Below are positions 1-11,695 of a stretch of DNA of 64,000 nucleotides, piece after piece. Within the stretch, counting starts at the first letter, position 1. Each line of letters begins with the position of its first letter. The notes beneath the pieces are model-generated. The model was not told where the DNA came from. It worked only from the letters and a program-made list of their open reading frames with translations, and did no database searches. The DNA comes from Phalacrocorax aristotelis (taxonomy: Eukaryota > Chordata > Aves > Suliformes > Phalacrocoracidae). The stretch is taken from contig NC_134277.1 in NCBI RefSeq assembly GCF_949628215.1, positions 91,873,963 to 91,937,962 of the forward strand. The letters are read 5' to 3'. Made by a program: the position numbers and the translations under genes.

Positions 1-1325
1 CAGTGCAAACAAACGATGGTTTTCTATTTTAAGAGATACACAAACATCACAAAGCTATGATTAAGATTGCAAAATGCGTTTCCTTTTCTTCTTTTCTGCA
101 ATTTCTGTTTTGCCTCGTTCTTGCCCTTTTGGCAAAAGTCCCTGTGAGATGAAACCTTCCACGTCTAACCCTGGCCCAAAGTGAGGTGCCTCAGTTTTGT
201 TTGATATCTGCCCCTCAACTTGAAAAAAAGCAAGGGGCAAAGGAAGGAAAAGACATGGAGTTAGTTGTTTATTTTTACAAAATGACTCGCAATCATAAAC
301 ACATAAAATAGAAGGAACTTTTAAGCGTCATTTTAGATGTTGCTGATAAGTTTTGGTGCAGCGGCTGTCGCACGAAGGCAAACTGCAGTTCTAACAGCCG
401 GTTGCTGCTGCCTTACTCCTTTTTTTTTAGGTACGTGAGCCCAAAAGTGATGACAGCCGGTGAGGGGGGGCTGGACAAGGTACTGCGGGACCCGATGAGG
501 ACATAGGTTCTTTTCTTCCAAGGGCTTTTGAATTCATTTTCTCCTTGGGAGTATGAGTACGCAAGCGTCACTGACCGACGTGAAGACCTCCCAGCTGGTT
601 GTTAATACGCCTGCCGGTGTTTTCCCCACTTGTTTGACTTTGGAAGCGCACAGGTTTCCTATGCCTCAAAAGAATTGCTCCGGCTTGGTGTCCAGTGTCA
701 CTTTTTTTTCCCCAGTAGCTTCTAAACGGCTTGGCTGAGATGTGCTCTCCATTTGCTTGATTATACTGCCATCGCCTTTCTTTTCAGCTGACCCTGAGCA
801 CCCGGGTCAGGAGAGGGAGCAAGTTCTCCCCTTTTTCACAGCGAGTCTCATGCTAAGTGAACTATTCCAAAAGCGTATCTTTCCAGCTTGTTTTGCATGG
901 GAACTGTCACCATTTTCTCTGTGTGTGTCTGTGCATCTCCCCCTTTCCCCACCATCACTTTGGGACCCTTTAGCCATTCCCAGCCAAAACTGACAGTGGC
1001 AGAAAACCAAAAGAAGTGCTGCTACAACTATTTACTCTTAACAGGTTATCAGGACAGTTAACCGCGCCAAAAGGTTTCATTAAGAAACAGGCTAGCACCG
1101 CCTAAGACAGGCTGAGCTACGAATACAGTAACGGCCGGGTACGGTCTCTGGAAGCCAGAAACGGGATGTAATGTAAGTTCACATAAGCAGATGGCGATAT
1201 GTGAATGTTACCACATCTCAGAAGAGGGAACAGAGAAAAGCATGTAGGGGTGCAAACAGTTTAGCTCATCTTTTCTCCTGACGAATCAAATTTATACAGT
1301 GTAGGGACTGTCTTTCTCTCCTCAG

Positions 1326-4300
1326 CACGTCACGCTGTCGCATCAGTTTGAACACTTAGTCCTTCAGGATGAAAGGTTTGAGATCTGCGCTGAGGTTGTC
1401 TTGGGACTAGTCTGCTTTCGGCTGAAGGTAAGGCAGCTAAGACCTCCTGTTTCTCCTGTCATGTTTTATAGCAATACAATAACATGCAATTGAATGTAGT
1501 CTTTGTAGCTAATACACTTAATTATTTTTTTTTCAGGAAGGTAAAGGGAGTTCCTGTAGATCAAAGCAGATTAAAGAAAGAAGCTTAGGACAATTTTGCT
1601 AAAAAATTAATCAAATGCTGAAGAGAAATTCAAGCATATTAGGGTATGGGAAGACATAGTCAAGGCAAACAAATGGCTACACAGTCATACAAAATGACTG
1701 TTGTGTTCTGTGCTTGATGGCCTTTGATGAAGATGATGGTTTTAATCCATTTCCCTAGACGTTGGTGCATGACATGTGAGTGTATGTGTGTGTATTAGAC
1801 GTTTCTTTCCAAGTCACTTTTATACGTGTGTGCACTTAATATACCTCTGCGTGTGTGTGTGTGCGCGCGCGCACGTGTATGTGAAATGACTATAATGGAT
1901 GAAGATGAGAGCAGTAAACACCCTTTTGTTGTTTTCTTTAAAGACTACCTTTGCCTTCATAAAATCCAACAGTCCAACTGGGCAAATTAGAGCAAGATAT
2001 GACTAAGAAGAGGTTGCATAGGAGGCCAGCTTCCCAACCGCCCTTGGCCCTGGTCTGCTCTTTTTTTGCTGAACTTGACCCTTTTGCCCCTCTTGGCCTT
2101 TCAGTCCCCAAAATCGCTGTAAGCGCCGAGCTCCCTGACACAGAGGCCTTGCCTGACGGGAACTAGAAAACTCACGCTGCGCTCAGAGCGTAAGAGCTGC
2201 AGTAGCTGGGAGGGTTCAACTTGTTTAATCAGACATTAAAGGCGGGAGATCGGTGTCTTCTTTCAGGTAAAGAACTCATTTAATAGGGGAGCTTGCAACG
2301 GCAGCCTCTGTAAAGGGCTGGCTTGTGACCCTGAATCTGAACACCGAGCAATAGTAATAATAACCACAGCACTGGTGTTTTCCAGTCCACAGGACACCTA
2401 AATGAGATTGTAGGCTTTCTGAAGCCTCACAAGCACATCTTGTCTCCTTCTGGGTAGGCGTGGTACTGCTACTTTTCACAAACTCTTTTTGCAGCCAGTT
2501 GGTTGCCCCAGTTACCTGCGTTTGATGCAACTGGCTGAGGGAGCTAACGAATCTTTAACAACAAGGTGATGGGGAATTCACCTGGAAGAGCAAAAGGGTT
2601 TTGTCTGAATTTATGTTGTTTAAAATAAAATAATAAAAAAAAGACATCTGTCGCTAGGGGATCAGACAGATACAGAATATGGATGGAGATGTTCCAGTAA
2701 GTGGAAACATGACTCTAATTGCTTTCCTAACAACAACTTCTGAGAGCTGTTGAGGAATAGGTTCTGTGGCTTTTATTGCTTGGTAACAAGATGCTGGTTG
2801 TAGTCTGCTCTCTCATATGGAACAAGCAAACACCAGTTTTGCAGAGACAGCTGTTAGTCGGGGCTCTACTTCTACTGTAAAGGAACAGTCCCGGTGAAAT
2901 AGAGCGTAGCAACACAGGAGCTGTCACTTTTGATCAGACCAGTGGTTCACCTACATCTGTTCTCCTGCCCGCGATGATGCAGAGGAAGAAATTAGATGTA
3001 CAGGGAAAGACAGTTTTACAGTAGCATGGAATTATTGGACACCCAGCTGAGAAACTTTTGGGCAAGCTGTTGGATAAAGGCGTGATTCTGCTGAAAACCA
3101 ATGTTGAAACGGCAGCGTTTGCATCACTTGCCTTCCCTGCCCAAGAAAAGAAAGCAAAGCTTTTAAATGAAGCTTCTAAATGAAGAGAGAGCGTTTTATA
3201 GGCACTTCTGCAGCTTTATTTGCTTTCTACGTCACTCTTTCAAAAGTCCTCCTGTGACTTCTGTAACTGGTATTGAAGTGCCTCTTCGGATACTTGCAAC
3301 TTCTCTGCAGTTACAGTAGGACGAAGGGACAGGGGACTTGAACTGCAATGCTGCACAGCTGTAGAAGTATGAAATAGTTCTCCTTCCTTTGTTCTGGAGA
3401 AATACGGTTTTATTTTTGTGCTTAGCTGCAACTTTTAATTTTTGGCCTGTCACGTTGTTGAGCAGGTGGAGTAATAATCGATGACTTTCAGGTTGCAACT
3501 ATTTCATCAAACGTGTCCTGCCAAAGGGTTAGTTTTTGGCCTCCTTGTCATGTCTGCAATTCAATACCGGTCAAGCTAGTCATTTCTCCAAGGAGGTGAG
3601 AACATGGTCTTACTGAAGCCGACAGACTCAATCAGAGCTGGCCGCTGCCTCCTCTAAGCTCTGGGAGAGCATTAGGCACTCCTAACTTCAATTTGACGTG
3701 ACACCCGCGTGTCACAGCAGCCCCTCGGGGCAACTGTGAGAGCAGAACAGAAGAAAGATACAGAAATCTTTCTCCTCCCCCCCGTCACTCCTGCCAAGGC
3801 ATTAACTTACCATCGTATAACTGCTTGTGTTGCCTAAGAGTTAGTTAGCTATGCATTTCATATTAAAGGCAAGGATCCTCATTTTAATGATGGATCACCT
3901 CTGATAAGAAAGCAGGGCACCGTCGTCACCAGTGACTGACCCAAGTTGCCCGAGTATCTCCTACAAGGCTAAGGCTAAGCCATGAATTTCAGGCACTCAT
4001 GCAAATTCCCTGGCAACTTGGCCTCAGTCAAACTAGGTTTTGCCTTGGGTTCAGCTCTAACCCCACTAGGATCCAAAACCAGGAGAATAATACAATTCTC
4101 CTCAGTGCCAACGGGAAACTGTCTCTCCGTCATGCCTTGGTTTCATATGGAAAAGGCAAAGCAGGCAAGTCACACCTGGGCAGATTTGAGAGAACGTGTG
4201 TGCTGATCTGGATGTCGTCAAGAAGGCCGATGCCACTACAGTAACAAAACCGCTGCCGAATGGATGGGTTTGTCCATTTGTGGCTCTTTTACCGCAGCCA

Positions 4301-4989
4301 GCGTTCAGTAAGGGAACACTGCGGTAAAAGCGCAGAAGCTCCTAGCATCTCTTGCAATTCTGGGTTACCAGCAGCGTAGCAGAAGAGTAAAGGCTGTGCG
4401 ATAGCTAAGGTAGTTCCCCAAAGAATAAAATTATAGCGCTCAAGATCAGCACGGGGCTGAATGCTTTTACTTGAAGCTACATCGCTCACGACCTTAGGGC
4501 ACAAAAAAGCAGTCAGCTCTCACAAACGCCCAGTGTGAACACAGTTCTAAACCCCAGCCTCTAAAACCCAGGTAATCCATGAATCCCGTTGTGGCTGAAA
4601 AACTGTCCCTTGTGCCGTCATTTTTGTAATCCTTTGACGGCAAAGGACCGAGAGGGGAGAAAGCGGCTGCGTGTTACTGGTGGCACTTGGGCTCGGCTGC
4701 TCGGTGGGATTCACATGTTCCAAACTGGCTTTTGAAATCCATCACCATATCTGTTGATTTACAACGATTTCAGGGCTCAAATGAACTGAACAAGGCTCTT
4801 CTTAAAAGCATAAATGAGGCCAAGAAGATCCATCTGGTCCCGTGCCACCTGCGAGAGAAGTTTGTGCTACGTTTTGCTATTTGTGCCCGCACAGTGGAAT
4901 CCACCCACATCAGGTTTGCCTGGCAGCACATCTCACAGCTGGCAACCGAACTTCTGAAAACATGGCAGCAAAACTACCACCAGCAGTAA
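1326..4989 (+). pseudogene. DDC: Partial duplicate of DDC: last two coding exons (1326-1427 and 4774-4989)
   Basis: The left arm repeats the 3' end of DDC. Exon 1326-1427 (HVTLSHQFE to CFRLK) has its acceptor and gtaagg donor intact. Exon 4774-4989 (GSNELNKAL to TAA) has its acceptor intact. Coding sequence is identical to the right-arm copy, and a candidate AATAAA lies at 5913-5918. The exons for the PLP-binding core would have to lie left of position 1, and I cannot tell whether any exist there, so this may be a terminal-exon fragment or the tail of a second gene. It runs in the same direction as FIGNL1, which starts about 7 kb downstream: the ancestral DDC to FIGNL1 order. Confidence 0.85.
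1851..1880. repeat. GT/GC dinucleotide tract, left arm (mirror at 28233-28262)
   Basis: gtgtgtgtgtgtgcgcgcgcgcacgtg-type alternating purine/pyrimidine tract. The right-arm copy has the same composition. Such sequence can adopt Z-DNA. Confidence 0.6.
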
Positions 4990-5912
4990 CCGCAGTGAAG
5001 CAGCAGTGGGGAGGAGGTAATTAAGTGGCTTTCTCTGTGTTGCCAAGTTTTATTTCAGGGGCAGGCGGGAAAGTGAAGTTATGAAGGAAAAGAGTGCAAA
5101 ACCTGTTGTTATATAGCCCATCTGCAGCAGCAAAACCCTTGCCGGCAAGTTGTGTTGTAACCTTAGTCATTCCTTCTCTGTACCGTAGCTTCCTCTTGCC
5201 ATGGCACGCAGCCGTGGCGGCTCGAGCCGTCGTTTCTTACCAGTCTGTAATCAAGAGCACGTACCGAACCAGGCAACGGAAGTGGAAGGGTTAGTGCTCC
5301 CTCCGTCGCCCCCATTAACCTCTAGCGCACCCACTCCTTTCTTCACAGATGAAACACTGAGGTGTTACAACCAAGCAATTTAGCATTACTGTGCCTTCAG
5401 AAAGAGTGCAAGCTGGGGGAAGTTCAGTAACCTGGTCATGACACTGTCCACGTCCTGTCTAAACAGGCACGCACAAGTGGTGGCGTCATGGTGTGGGGCA
5501 CTATCGTGTCATGACACGCTTGCTGCAGTAATTTTGTAAATGAGGTTGGGACTTCAAGGCTTCCTTCACTACACAGCCACACCGGGGGGAGGGAGCACTG
5601 AGTGAACGCAAACCCTCCCTACGGCCGGCTCTCTACTTTCTTCCAAAGGGTTTGCTTTTCAAACAGCCATTTTGTCAAACCTCGGCAAATAGGTTGCGCT
5701 GGCTCTCGGTTTTCACTCTGATCATTCATAATGAGGCCTCTTAAAAGCTCCTTCCCAAGAGTTTTGTCAAAAGCCCTGTGCTACCTGGCGTTCTATATTT
5801 TCAACCATGTTACTCTAAGCAGCGATTACTTGAAAAGAATCTGTAAGCTACGTTCTGTGAAATAGAGTTGTGATTTCTTTTTATGGTTGCCGTTCTGCTT
5901 ACTGCGTTGTGT

Positions 5913-5918
5913 AATAAA
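5913..5918 (+). terminator. Candidate poly(A) signal of the partial DDC copy
   Basis: AATAAA about 0.92 kb after the TAA at 4987-4989, the mirror of 24195-24200. It would matter only if the partial copy is transcribed. Confidence 0.4.
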
Positions 5919-7750
5919 TCTTTGACAAATGCGCTAAGAAATGGGATGGCAAAAACGTTACTCTCTGCTTCTCAAATTAGCTAGCAAACAAGCTGGCAAA
6001 TTACAATGCAAATAGAAGTTAAGAGCACCAGCCCCCAAAATAGGCTGCGGTGCCCCCCTCGGCGGTTCTCTTCCATTAACAGTGACGCACGGAACATGGA
6101 AGTATTGGAAAACAATTGGCCTTCAGAGAAAGTCAAATGACGTGTCCTTGACACAAACCGTTGATGTGTCACTTTGTCCAAGGCAGGTAAAGAGCTGAAA
6201 TGAAAGTCCGAAACAATACCCGACTTTAGTAAGTACTTCTGCCGTTCTGAAAGCAGAAATCCCAGACAGTTATTTCTATGTAAATTTCTATGTTAGTTCA
6301 TGACTTGGGAAACTGTGTTCATCCCCAGCAAATAGGGTCCACACCAATACGGTTTTGCAGCTTTTATGTTATGGAAACAGTAGAATCTAGGAGCCAGAGA
6401 GGAATTCTACCTTCTTGGTGAGACAGAGCAGTATTTTCCATGTGAAATATATAACCAGGTCTGTCCAGGAAAAAAAAAAAAAGATCAGGTGCTGATCAAA
6501 GCTATCATAGAGTAAATCCAGGATAATTCCCCTGAAATGAAATGGAGTTGCGTTGGGCTTATCTGACTATAACTGAAATGAAAAATCTAACTAAGAAGAA
6601 CTGGAAAAGAAAAGCGTACGGTCAGGCAACACTAGGCTGACATCAGAGGATTTTGGGGAACGCCTCCCCATGGAAACCAGAGCAGAGGCGGATGGTGCAC
6701 GCCAGCGTGAGCCTCGAACTGCTGTAGCACGGGGACGCGGGCAGGATGCACGTCCAACCCAGGGGAGGTGAAACATTCCCAAGAGCCCAGAATCAGACAG
6801 GGGTCCCTCTGGACACTTGTGGGAAGGTGCTGCCAAAACTAACAGCCAGGTAAACGTTTTTCAGCACGTGGGTGTCACTTTTAGAAGAGGCCGTCATCCA
6901 GACACCAAAACTCCTTTTGGCAAAGAATTTAGGATAAGGGTTAATTTAAAGTATTAGAAATACAGCAGCAAAAGTTACTTCATTCTTGTTTGCAAAGAAG
7001 AGACCTAAGTAAATCTTCCAACGAACGGCAGCGACAAGACCCCTAGAATGACACTTCCCCAAGGCCAGCCCAAAACAGAAATCTGAAATTCACAGTTCTG
7101 GTTTTCCTGACATTCTGGGAGGATTTGAATATGTAGTTGGTGAAGGCCACCTTACTATTCGGTCTCTCATACCTTCCTAATTCCTACGTAGAGTATTAAT
7201 GTTAGGTCATCTGAAAAGGAATCTGGGCTTTGTAATCAACTCAGGAACAAAATACTTGAAAAGAACATTTCTGAAAGAAGAACGTGACTGCTGTTTCTGT
7301 TCTGTAGCTTTGCAACCTATCTGTAAGTGAGAAATACTGTATTTATGAATAGTTACTACGTGACCCTGGATTTACTGTGCCTTGTGTGCAAAAGCTAATG
7401 GAGTCTGTACCAACTGACGCTGTCTGATGCTAAAAGTAATTACACAATCTCAGAACTGTGCGTTAGGAGAACGTCCGTATCTCAAGGGAGACAGTGCGGC
7501 CGCTAGAGAAGGAGGGAGGAAAGTAACTTTTCGGTAACCATATATATTTCTTTTTAATCTAGTTGAGTGCTAGTACAATACCTACATTCTTAATGATGAT
7601 GGCAGATGATAAATATATTTTATTACTGAGGGGGGGAATATTGAAAGGGTATGTATTTGTGAAAGCCTTGCTAATATATTATGCTCGACTGCATTATAAT
7701 TATGAAATTTCTAATTTTCTCTTGCCTTTATATGTAAGATTCTGCTCACG

Positions 7751-7803
7751 GTTGTTGGTTTTGTTGTTGCTGTTGCTGTTGCTGTTGTTGTTGTTGTTGT
7801 TGT
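7751..7803. repeat. GTT/GCT trinucleotide tract, left arm
   Basis: About 50 bp of GTT units with GCT interruptions. The mirror copy at 22310-22362 has the same length and the same interruptions, although such tracts normally change length quickly. Confidence 0.85.
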
Positions 7804-8691
7804 CTCCTGTAACGTTACCATGTTTGAGGAGCGGTACTCGCACTGCAGGTGCCTTACAACAGCAGCCTAAACCTTGAGGCATGCGTGAACTTGAAGCGCT
7901 CAAATACAGGAGCAAATGAGAAATGAAACTTGAGAACCCTGAAGCCCAGGGTGGTGGGGGCAGATTAAATAATGATGATAACAGTAATAATATCTATGTA
8001 GCATTTGTAGAGGCTCTATGACCTAAATGGAAAAACAATCAGTCGTTCAGTGCGCTTGTATTATAATTTGTGTGCTGTCAAATTGCTTTAAAATCTGTTT
8101 CCAAAGGCCATTAAAGAGACACGTAGGTCTTAACTGGCAGCAGTAATAAATGGAAACAAAACTATGACTAGTGTCTGTCTTGCTGTTAACCAAGCTTCTC
8201 CCATTTTAGTCATGCCAGGTGTGCTGTGAGGGGTCCCACCTCCACGCTCAGGTCACGTCAGCGCCCTGCTTTGCACCATCGGCGACTTCTTCTCAACGTG
8301 TTCTTCAGACAAATACTTTGCAAACGCGAGCTGCTGTGGGAAGTTTCGTCCGTGGCAACATGAGTCTGAATAACGCCGGTCCATAAGCGGGGTCGTTGCT
8401 GACCCTTCCATAAGGTTCTGTACGGTCCTGCAGCCGCATCTGCCCCTGGAGCCCGCTGCCCAGCTTGGGCTTTGGTTTGCAGCTCAGGCGCGATCAGGGA
8501 GGGGGAGGCAGCGGCCCGTTTTGTTAGCCCTGCCTCCTCGCTGCAGCCTGTGCTACCGCGGGGAGCTTGCAGCTGCAGGCTCCTCCGCTCCCTGCCCCTG
8601 TGCAGCCCAAGGGAAGTCAGGCAGGCCCGCCTTGGGGGAAGTTTGATGGCAGCAGTGTTACACTCTATAAATGCTAGCCCAGTTTGGTCTC

Positions 8692-9891
8692 AGATGACAG
8701 CTTGCACAGTAGTGGAGATGGTTTACTATGCTGTCTGCACTAATGGTCTAACAAGCTTGATGTATAACAAAAACCTGGCGGTAACTGTAAGAAATGTTTC
8801 TCGTGGGAAATTAAATGTTCACCCACACAGAAGTGACGATGGTAATACCGAGGTGTAGCTGCAGCACACTGTGATAATGTGTATCTAGGTCAGTGCGCTA
8901 ACTGGAACGTGGGCCCAGCTAGGGACTCCCTGACCAGATTTGGCTTGTCAAGTAAGTTCACCTGGGCCGCTGCCTTTTGCCCTGTAAGGAACGACGCTCT
9001 TCATCTCGTCCCTCTGCCACAGAGTCCCGCGGCTGCTGCTGAGGCCTTCAGCAGAGCTCTTCGCCATGAAGAGCCTGTTCAGCAGCTGTTGCCCTTGAGG
9101 ATGTTAGGCAGCGTCAGCTTCTGATCCTGCCACAGTGGCCGCGGTAGCCTTGCAGCCTGTGTCACAGTGGGAGAGATGGCAAAGGCAGCCGTGAGGGACA
9201 GGCACTGGGTGCACAAAGGGCACGGGTGCCCATCGATACCACCCGAACCTCCGCCAAGGGTGGCAGCTGCACGGCGCGACCCTGGTGCCGGCGGCCGTTG
9301 GGCAGCGCAGGCAAAGGAGCCATACCTGGCCTGCGCAGCCTCCGTTTTGCCTGTCCCGGTGCATCACCTCAGCTCCGGTGCTCCCTGGGCGAGCCAGGGC
9401 TCACATCTGGGCTCATTTCCCATGGAGCTCGATCACCGCGAGGGCGGTGGCTGAGGGGAGCCCGGGACTGTGCTTGCCCAACCTGCTCCGAAGGGAAGGA
9501 AGGACACCCAGAGCGCCTTCTAACCAAGAGGAGAGAAAGGAATGGCGGGGTAGGCTGGGGAGAGGTGGCTGCCCTGCCATTTTGGGCAACCATCGGCTTC
9601 CGCACAGGAGGAGCCACAGCACTTCTGCTCTCGCAGTCGCCGGACGCACATAAGTGCCAGGGCCTGCCTCCTGTGCCTGGCAGGAAGGGTTTGTCTCCGC
9701 GGTGCCGTCTTCTGCTGCTATCAAAAGGGGCCCGCATGGGCAAGAAGCTTCTGAATTCTCTAGCCTCTTCCTTCCTGGCTGCTGTCATCCTCAGCTGAAG
9801 AACCAAACCTTCGCCACAGGTGCTGTCCCAAAGTGTGCGCAGGCATATCTGGCTCTGGGAACACCCTGGGCCAGCAGCGGTAACCAAAAAG
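8692..9891. other. Unassigned GC-rich spacer DNA
   Basis: This is single-copy spacer just inside the left arm. Long overlapping ORFs exist on both strands (for example 9226-9798 plus and 9369-9887 minus), but none resembles a family I know, and overlap on both strands suggests GC-driven openness. The minus-strand part may continue the retroviral remnant to its right. I could not confirm this. Confidence 0.4.
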
Positions 9892-10401
9892 TCAGCACAC
9901 GTACTGTCGGCACATGGCCTCTGAACTTGACTCGTCCTCCCTCCTTCTACCCCTCTCTCGCTGTGGCAACTCTGGCTTCCTTTGCCTTGGGGCCACCAAA
10001 AGCTCTACATCTTCCTCCTCTGCTCTCCCATACTTGATGCAACGCTTCCCAGTGCTACAAGCTGAACAACACCTCTTAGGCCTTTTTCCTTGACCCTTTT
10101 CTAAAGCTAAAACCATACGGTCACTTGGCACTAAATAGCAATCCTTCCGCCACTCCGGGGGATCTCACAATGCAAAGAACAAACCAACGTACGGTACTTC
10201 ATCCCCTTTCCCCACGTGCCAGCAAAACAACATTAGTTGCAATACAGTATTATACTGCAGAGTTCCATTCTTAGGCCATTTCTCTTGATCTTCCAAAACA
10301 TACACCTGCCACCAATGACTACAACATTCAATTAACTGTTTCCTTGTAAGAGAGCCAATCCCCACAACCCCATCCCTCTGGTGTTTCAATAAACATCCCA
10401 A
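9892..10401 (-). pseudogene. Endogenous retrovirus gag remnant (broken)
   Basis: A minus-strand stretch encodes a gag-like matrix segment containing LEDQEKWPKNGT followed by LQLMLFCW and GDEVPYV. It is interrupted by an in-frame TGA at 10165-10167. The same frame then continues past the stop through a basic segment (GKRPKRCCSAC) to about 9892. It lies in the right order and orientation downstream of an LTR and primer-binding site. No pol, env or second LTR was found, so this is a truncated, non-functional fossil. The resemblance is to avian class I (gammaretrovirus-like) gag, but the class call is tentative. Confidence 0.6.
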
Positions 10402-10870
10402 AGGTGTTTTTTTAAAAATTCCTCCGAGGACTGCCCAGATCCCATATTATAACAGAGTAGCACCCTTGATTGATCGATCAACACACAACACAAAACACAC
10501 ACGCTCACCCCCCCGTATGGCTGATACCACGTGCAAACAACCCCTTACGGCTGGCACTTCATGCAAACAAGCCTTCCCTTACCCTTACGGCTGGCACTCC
10601 GGGCGTCCCTGTAACTGCGTGCAAACAAGCCTTCCCTTACCCGTGTTCTCCTTTTGTATCCCTTTAGAGCCCAGTCCGGCGGGAGATTACTCTCCCGACT
10701 TATGGGTGTGTCCTCAGTAATACCTTAAGAAATCCCAGGGGTATTGCCCTGAACCCACGGAACCAGGGGATCGGAGGATCTCCCCGAAAAACCTTCGGTG
10801 GCACCGGAGTCCTCTCGATCCTGTGGATCCGTCGAGCTTTGGACAAAGTGTCCCACCTGGGTCGCCAAAT
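10402..10870 (-). mobile_element. Endogenous retrovirus leader with primer-binding site
   Basis: This is the region between LTR and gag remnant. On the minus strand a probable primer-binding site, TGGCGACCCAGGTGGGAC, occupies 10850-10867, three bases after the LTR end. The TGG start matches the CCA tail of a tRNA; I did not assign the tRNA. A short tandem repeat is embedded at 10515-10650. Confidence 0.6.
10515..10650. repeat. Short imperfect tandem repeat in the retroviral leader
   Basis: Three imperfect units share TTACGGCTGGCACT followed by TGCAAACAAGCCTTCCCTTACC, each about 40-55 bp. The second and third units are closest; the first is degraded and shorter. Confidence 0.6.
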
Positions 10871-11442
10871 TGTCACCAAAAACCCAGAATAAAACTCCTT
10901 AACACTGGGCATTGAAGAGCAGGCATGCTTTATTCGGCGCCGGGTGCCTGGGGGATCTTTCCGCCTCGCATGCGCGCCTACCGTAATTCCTTTTTGACGT
11001 TTATATGTGACAGTTAACCACCACGCCTACCTAATCCATAATCATTGGCCTGACCGAGCAACCTCTGCTTCCCGTGGCCTGTATTTTCTTCGCTTAAGTT
11101 GAAAGCTACGGTGTGATTTTAACTCACTGCAGACGCTCAAGAGGAGTCGGGGGGTGCTCCTTTCGTCCCGCAATGGAGTCGGCGGCCGCAACGTCCCCCT
11201 GCCGCAATTGCCTTTCCCCCAGTTACTGGGGCTCTCGCTGCTGTCGTTGCTTCATGGTCGTGGCACCCCTCGATCTTCCTTGCGGGAGGGTGTTTCTTTC
11301 TGTTACCGGTCCTTGAGGTTTCTCAGCTCGTGAACCTTGAACTCCTCTCACAGCTTGGCTCATGGAGTCGTTTGTATTTCTCAGGATGTGCGTTTGGGTA
11401 AATAACGGCTCAAGCTGCAAGTTTAACCCTTCAGTCAGTTAC
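10871..11442 (-). mobile_element. Retroviral LTR upstream of FIGNL1
   Basis: This is about 572 bp. On the minus strand it begins TGTAAC and ends GTGACA, an inverted terminal pair, with a poly(A) signal AATAAA at 10929-10934 placed about 60 bp before the end, as in R-U5. The primer-binding site follows at once. It abuts the FIGNL1 CpG island and reads away from FIGNL1. The 5' boundary at 11442 rests on the terminal motif only. Confidence 0.65.
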
Positions 11443-11564
11443 ACCAGACGGACACGACGCACAGGGCCAAGGCGGGGGCCATCGAGTGGGGGGACGGGAC
11501 GACGCGAGGGGCCCGGGGACGGACGGACGGGCGGGCACGAGGACACGGACGCTGCGGCTCCGCT

Positions 11565-11606
11565 GGGGGGGGGGTGGGGGGGTGGGGTGGGGGGGCGGGG
11601 CCCGGG
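11565..11606 (+). promoter_or_regulatory. G-run tract, potential G-quadruplex
   Basis: Successive G runs of 10, 7, 4, 7, 4 and 4 are separated mainly by single T or C bases on the plus strand. The tract sits at the upstream edge of the FIGNL1 CpG island. It meets the classic G3+N1-7 pattern many times over. Confidence 0.6.
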
Positions 11607-11695
11607 GAACTCGGCAGGACGCGGCGTTGCCCGCGAGCGGCGGGCGGGGCGGGGCGGAACGAGGCCGTCCCGCCTCCAAAGGCACGGATCCCGCG

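Larger units (their letters stand above)
1..8691. repeat. Left arm of large inverted repeat (palindrome)
   Basis: Every base from 1 to 8658 pairs with the reverse complement of 30113 minus its position, with no length difference even through a 13-A run near 6470 and the GTT/GCT tract near 7751. By eye I noted about 18 single-base differences (for example near 15, 327, 721, 1759, 2119, 2640, 3460, 4220, 6040-6060, 8495), so identity is about 99.8%. From 8659 to 8691 homology continues weakly, with about 13 extra bases on this side, and stops at the base opposite the end of an LTR. The arm is cut by the window start, so its full length is unknown. It carries the two last DDC coding exons and 3'UTR. 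I see no other gene in it. Confidence 0.97.

Noticed and set aside
3232..3498. 88-codon ORF present in both arms (mirror 26615-26881)
   Set aside because: It is kept in both arms only because the arms are identical. No family resemblance, and it lies in the DDC intron between the last two coding exons.
5504..5519. Perfect short palindrome CGTGTCATGACACG
   Set aside because: Present in both arms by duplication; one short palindrome in tens of kilobases is not unusual and nothing links it to a function.
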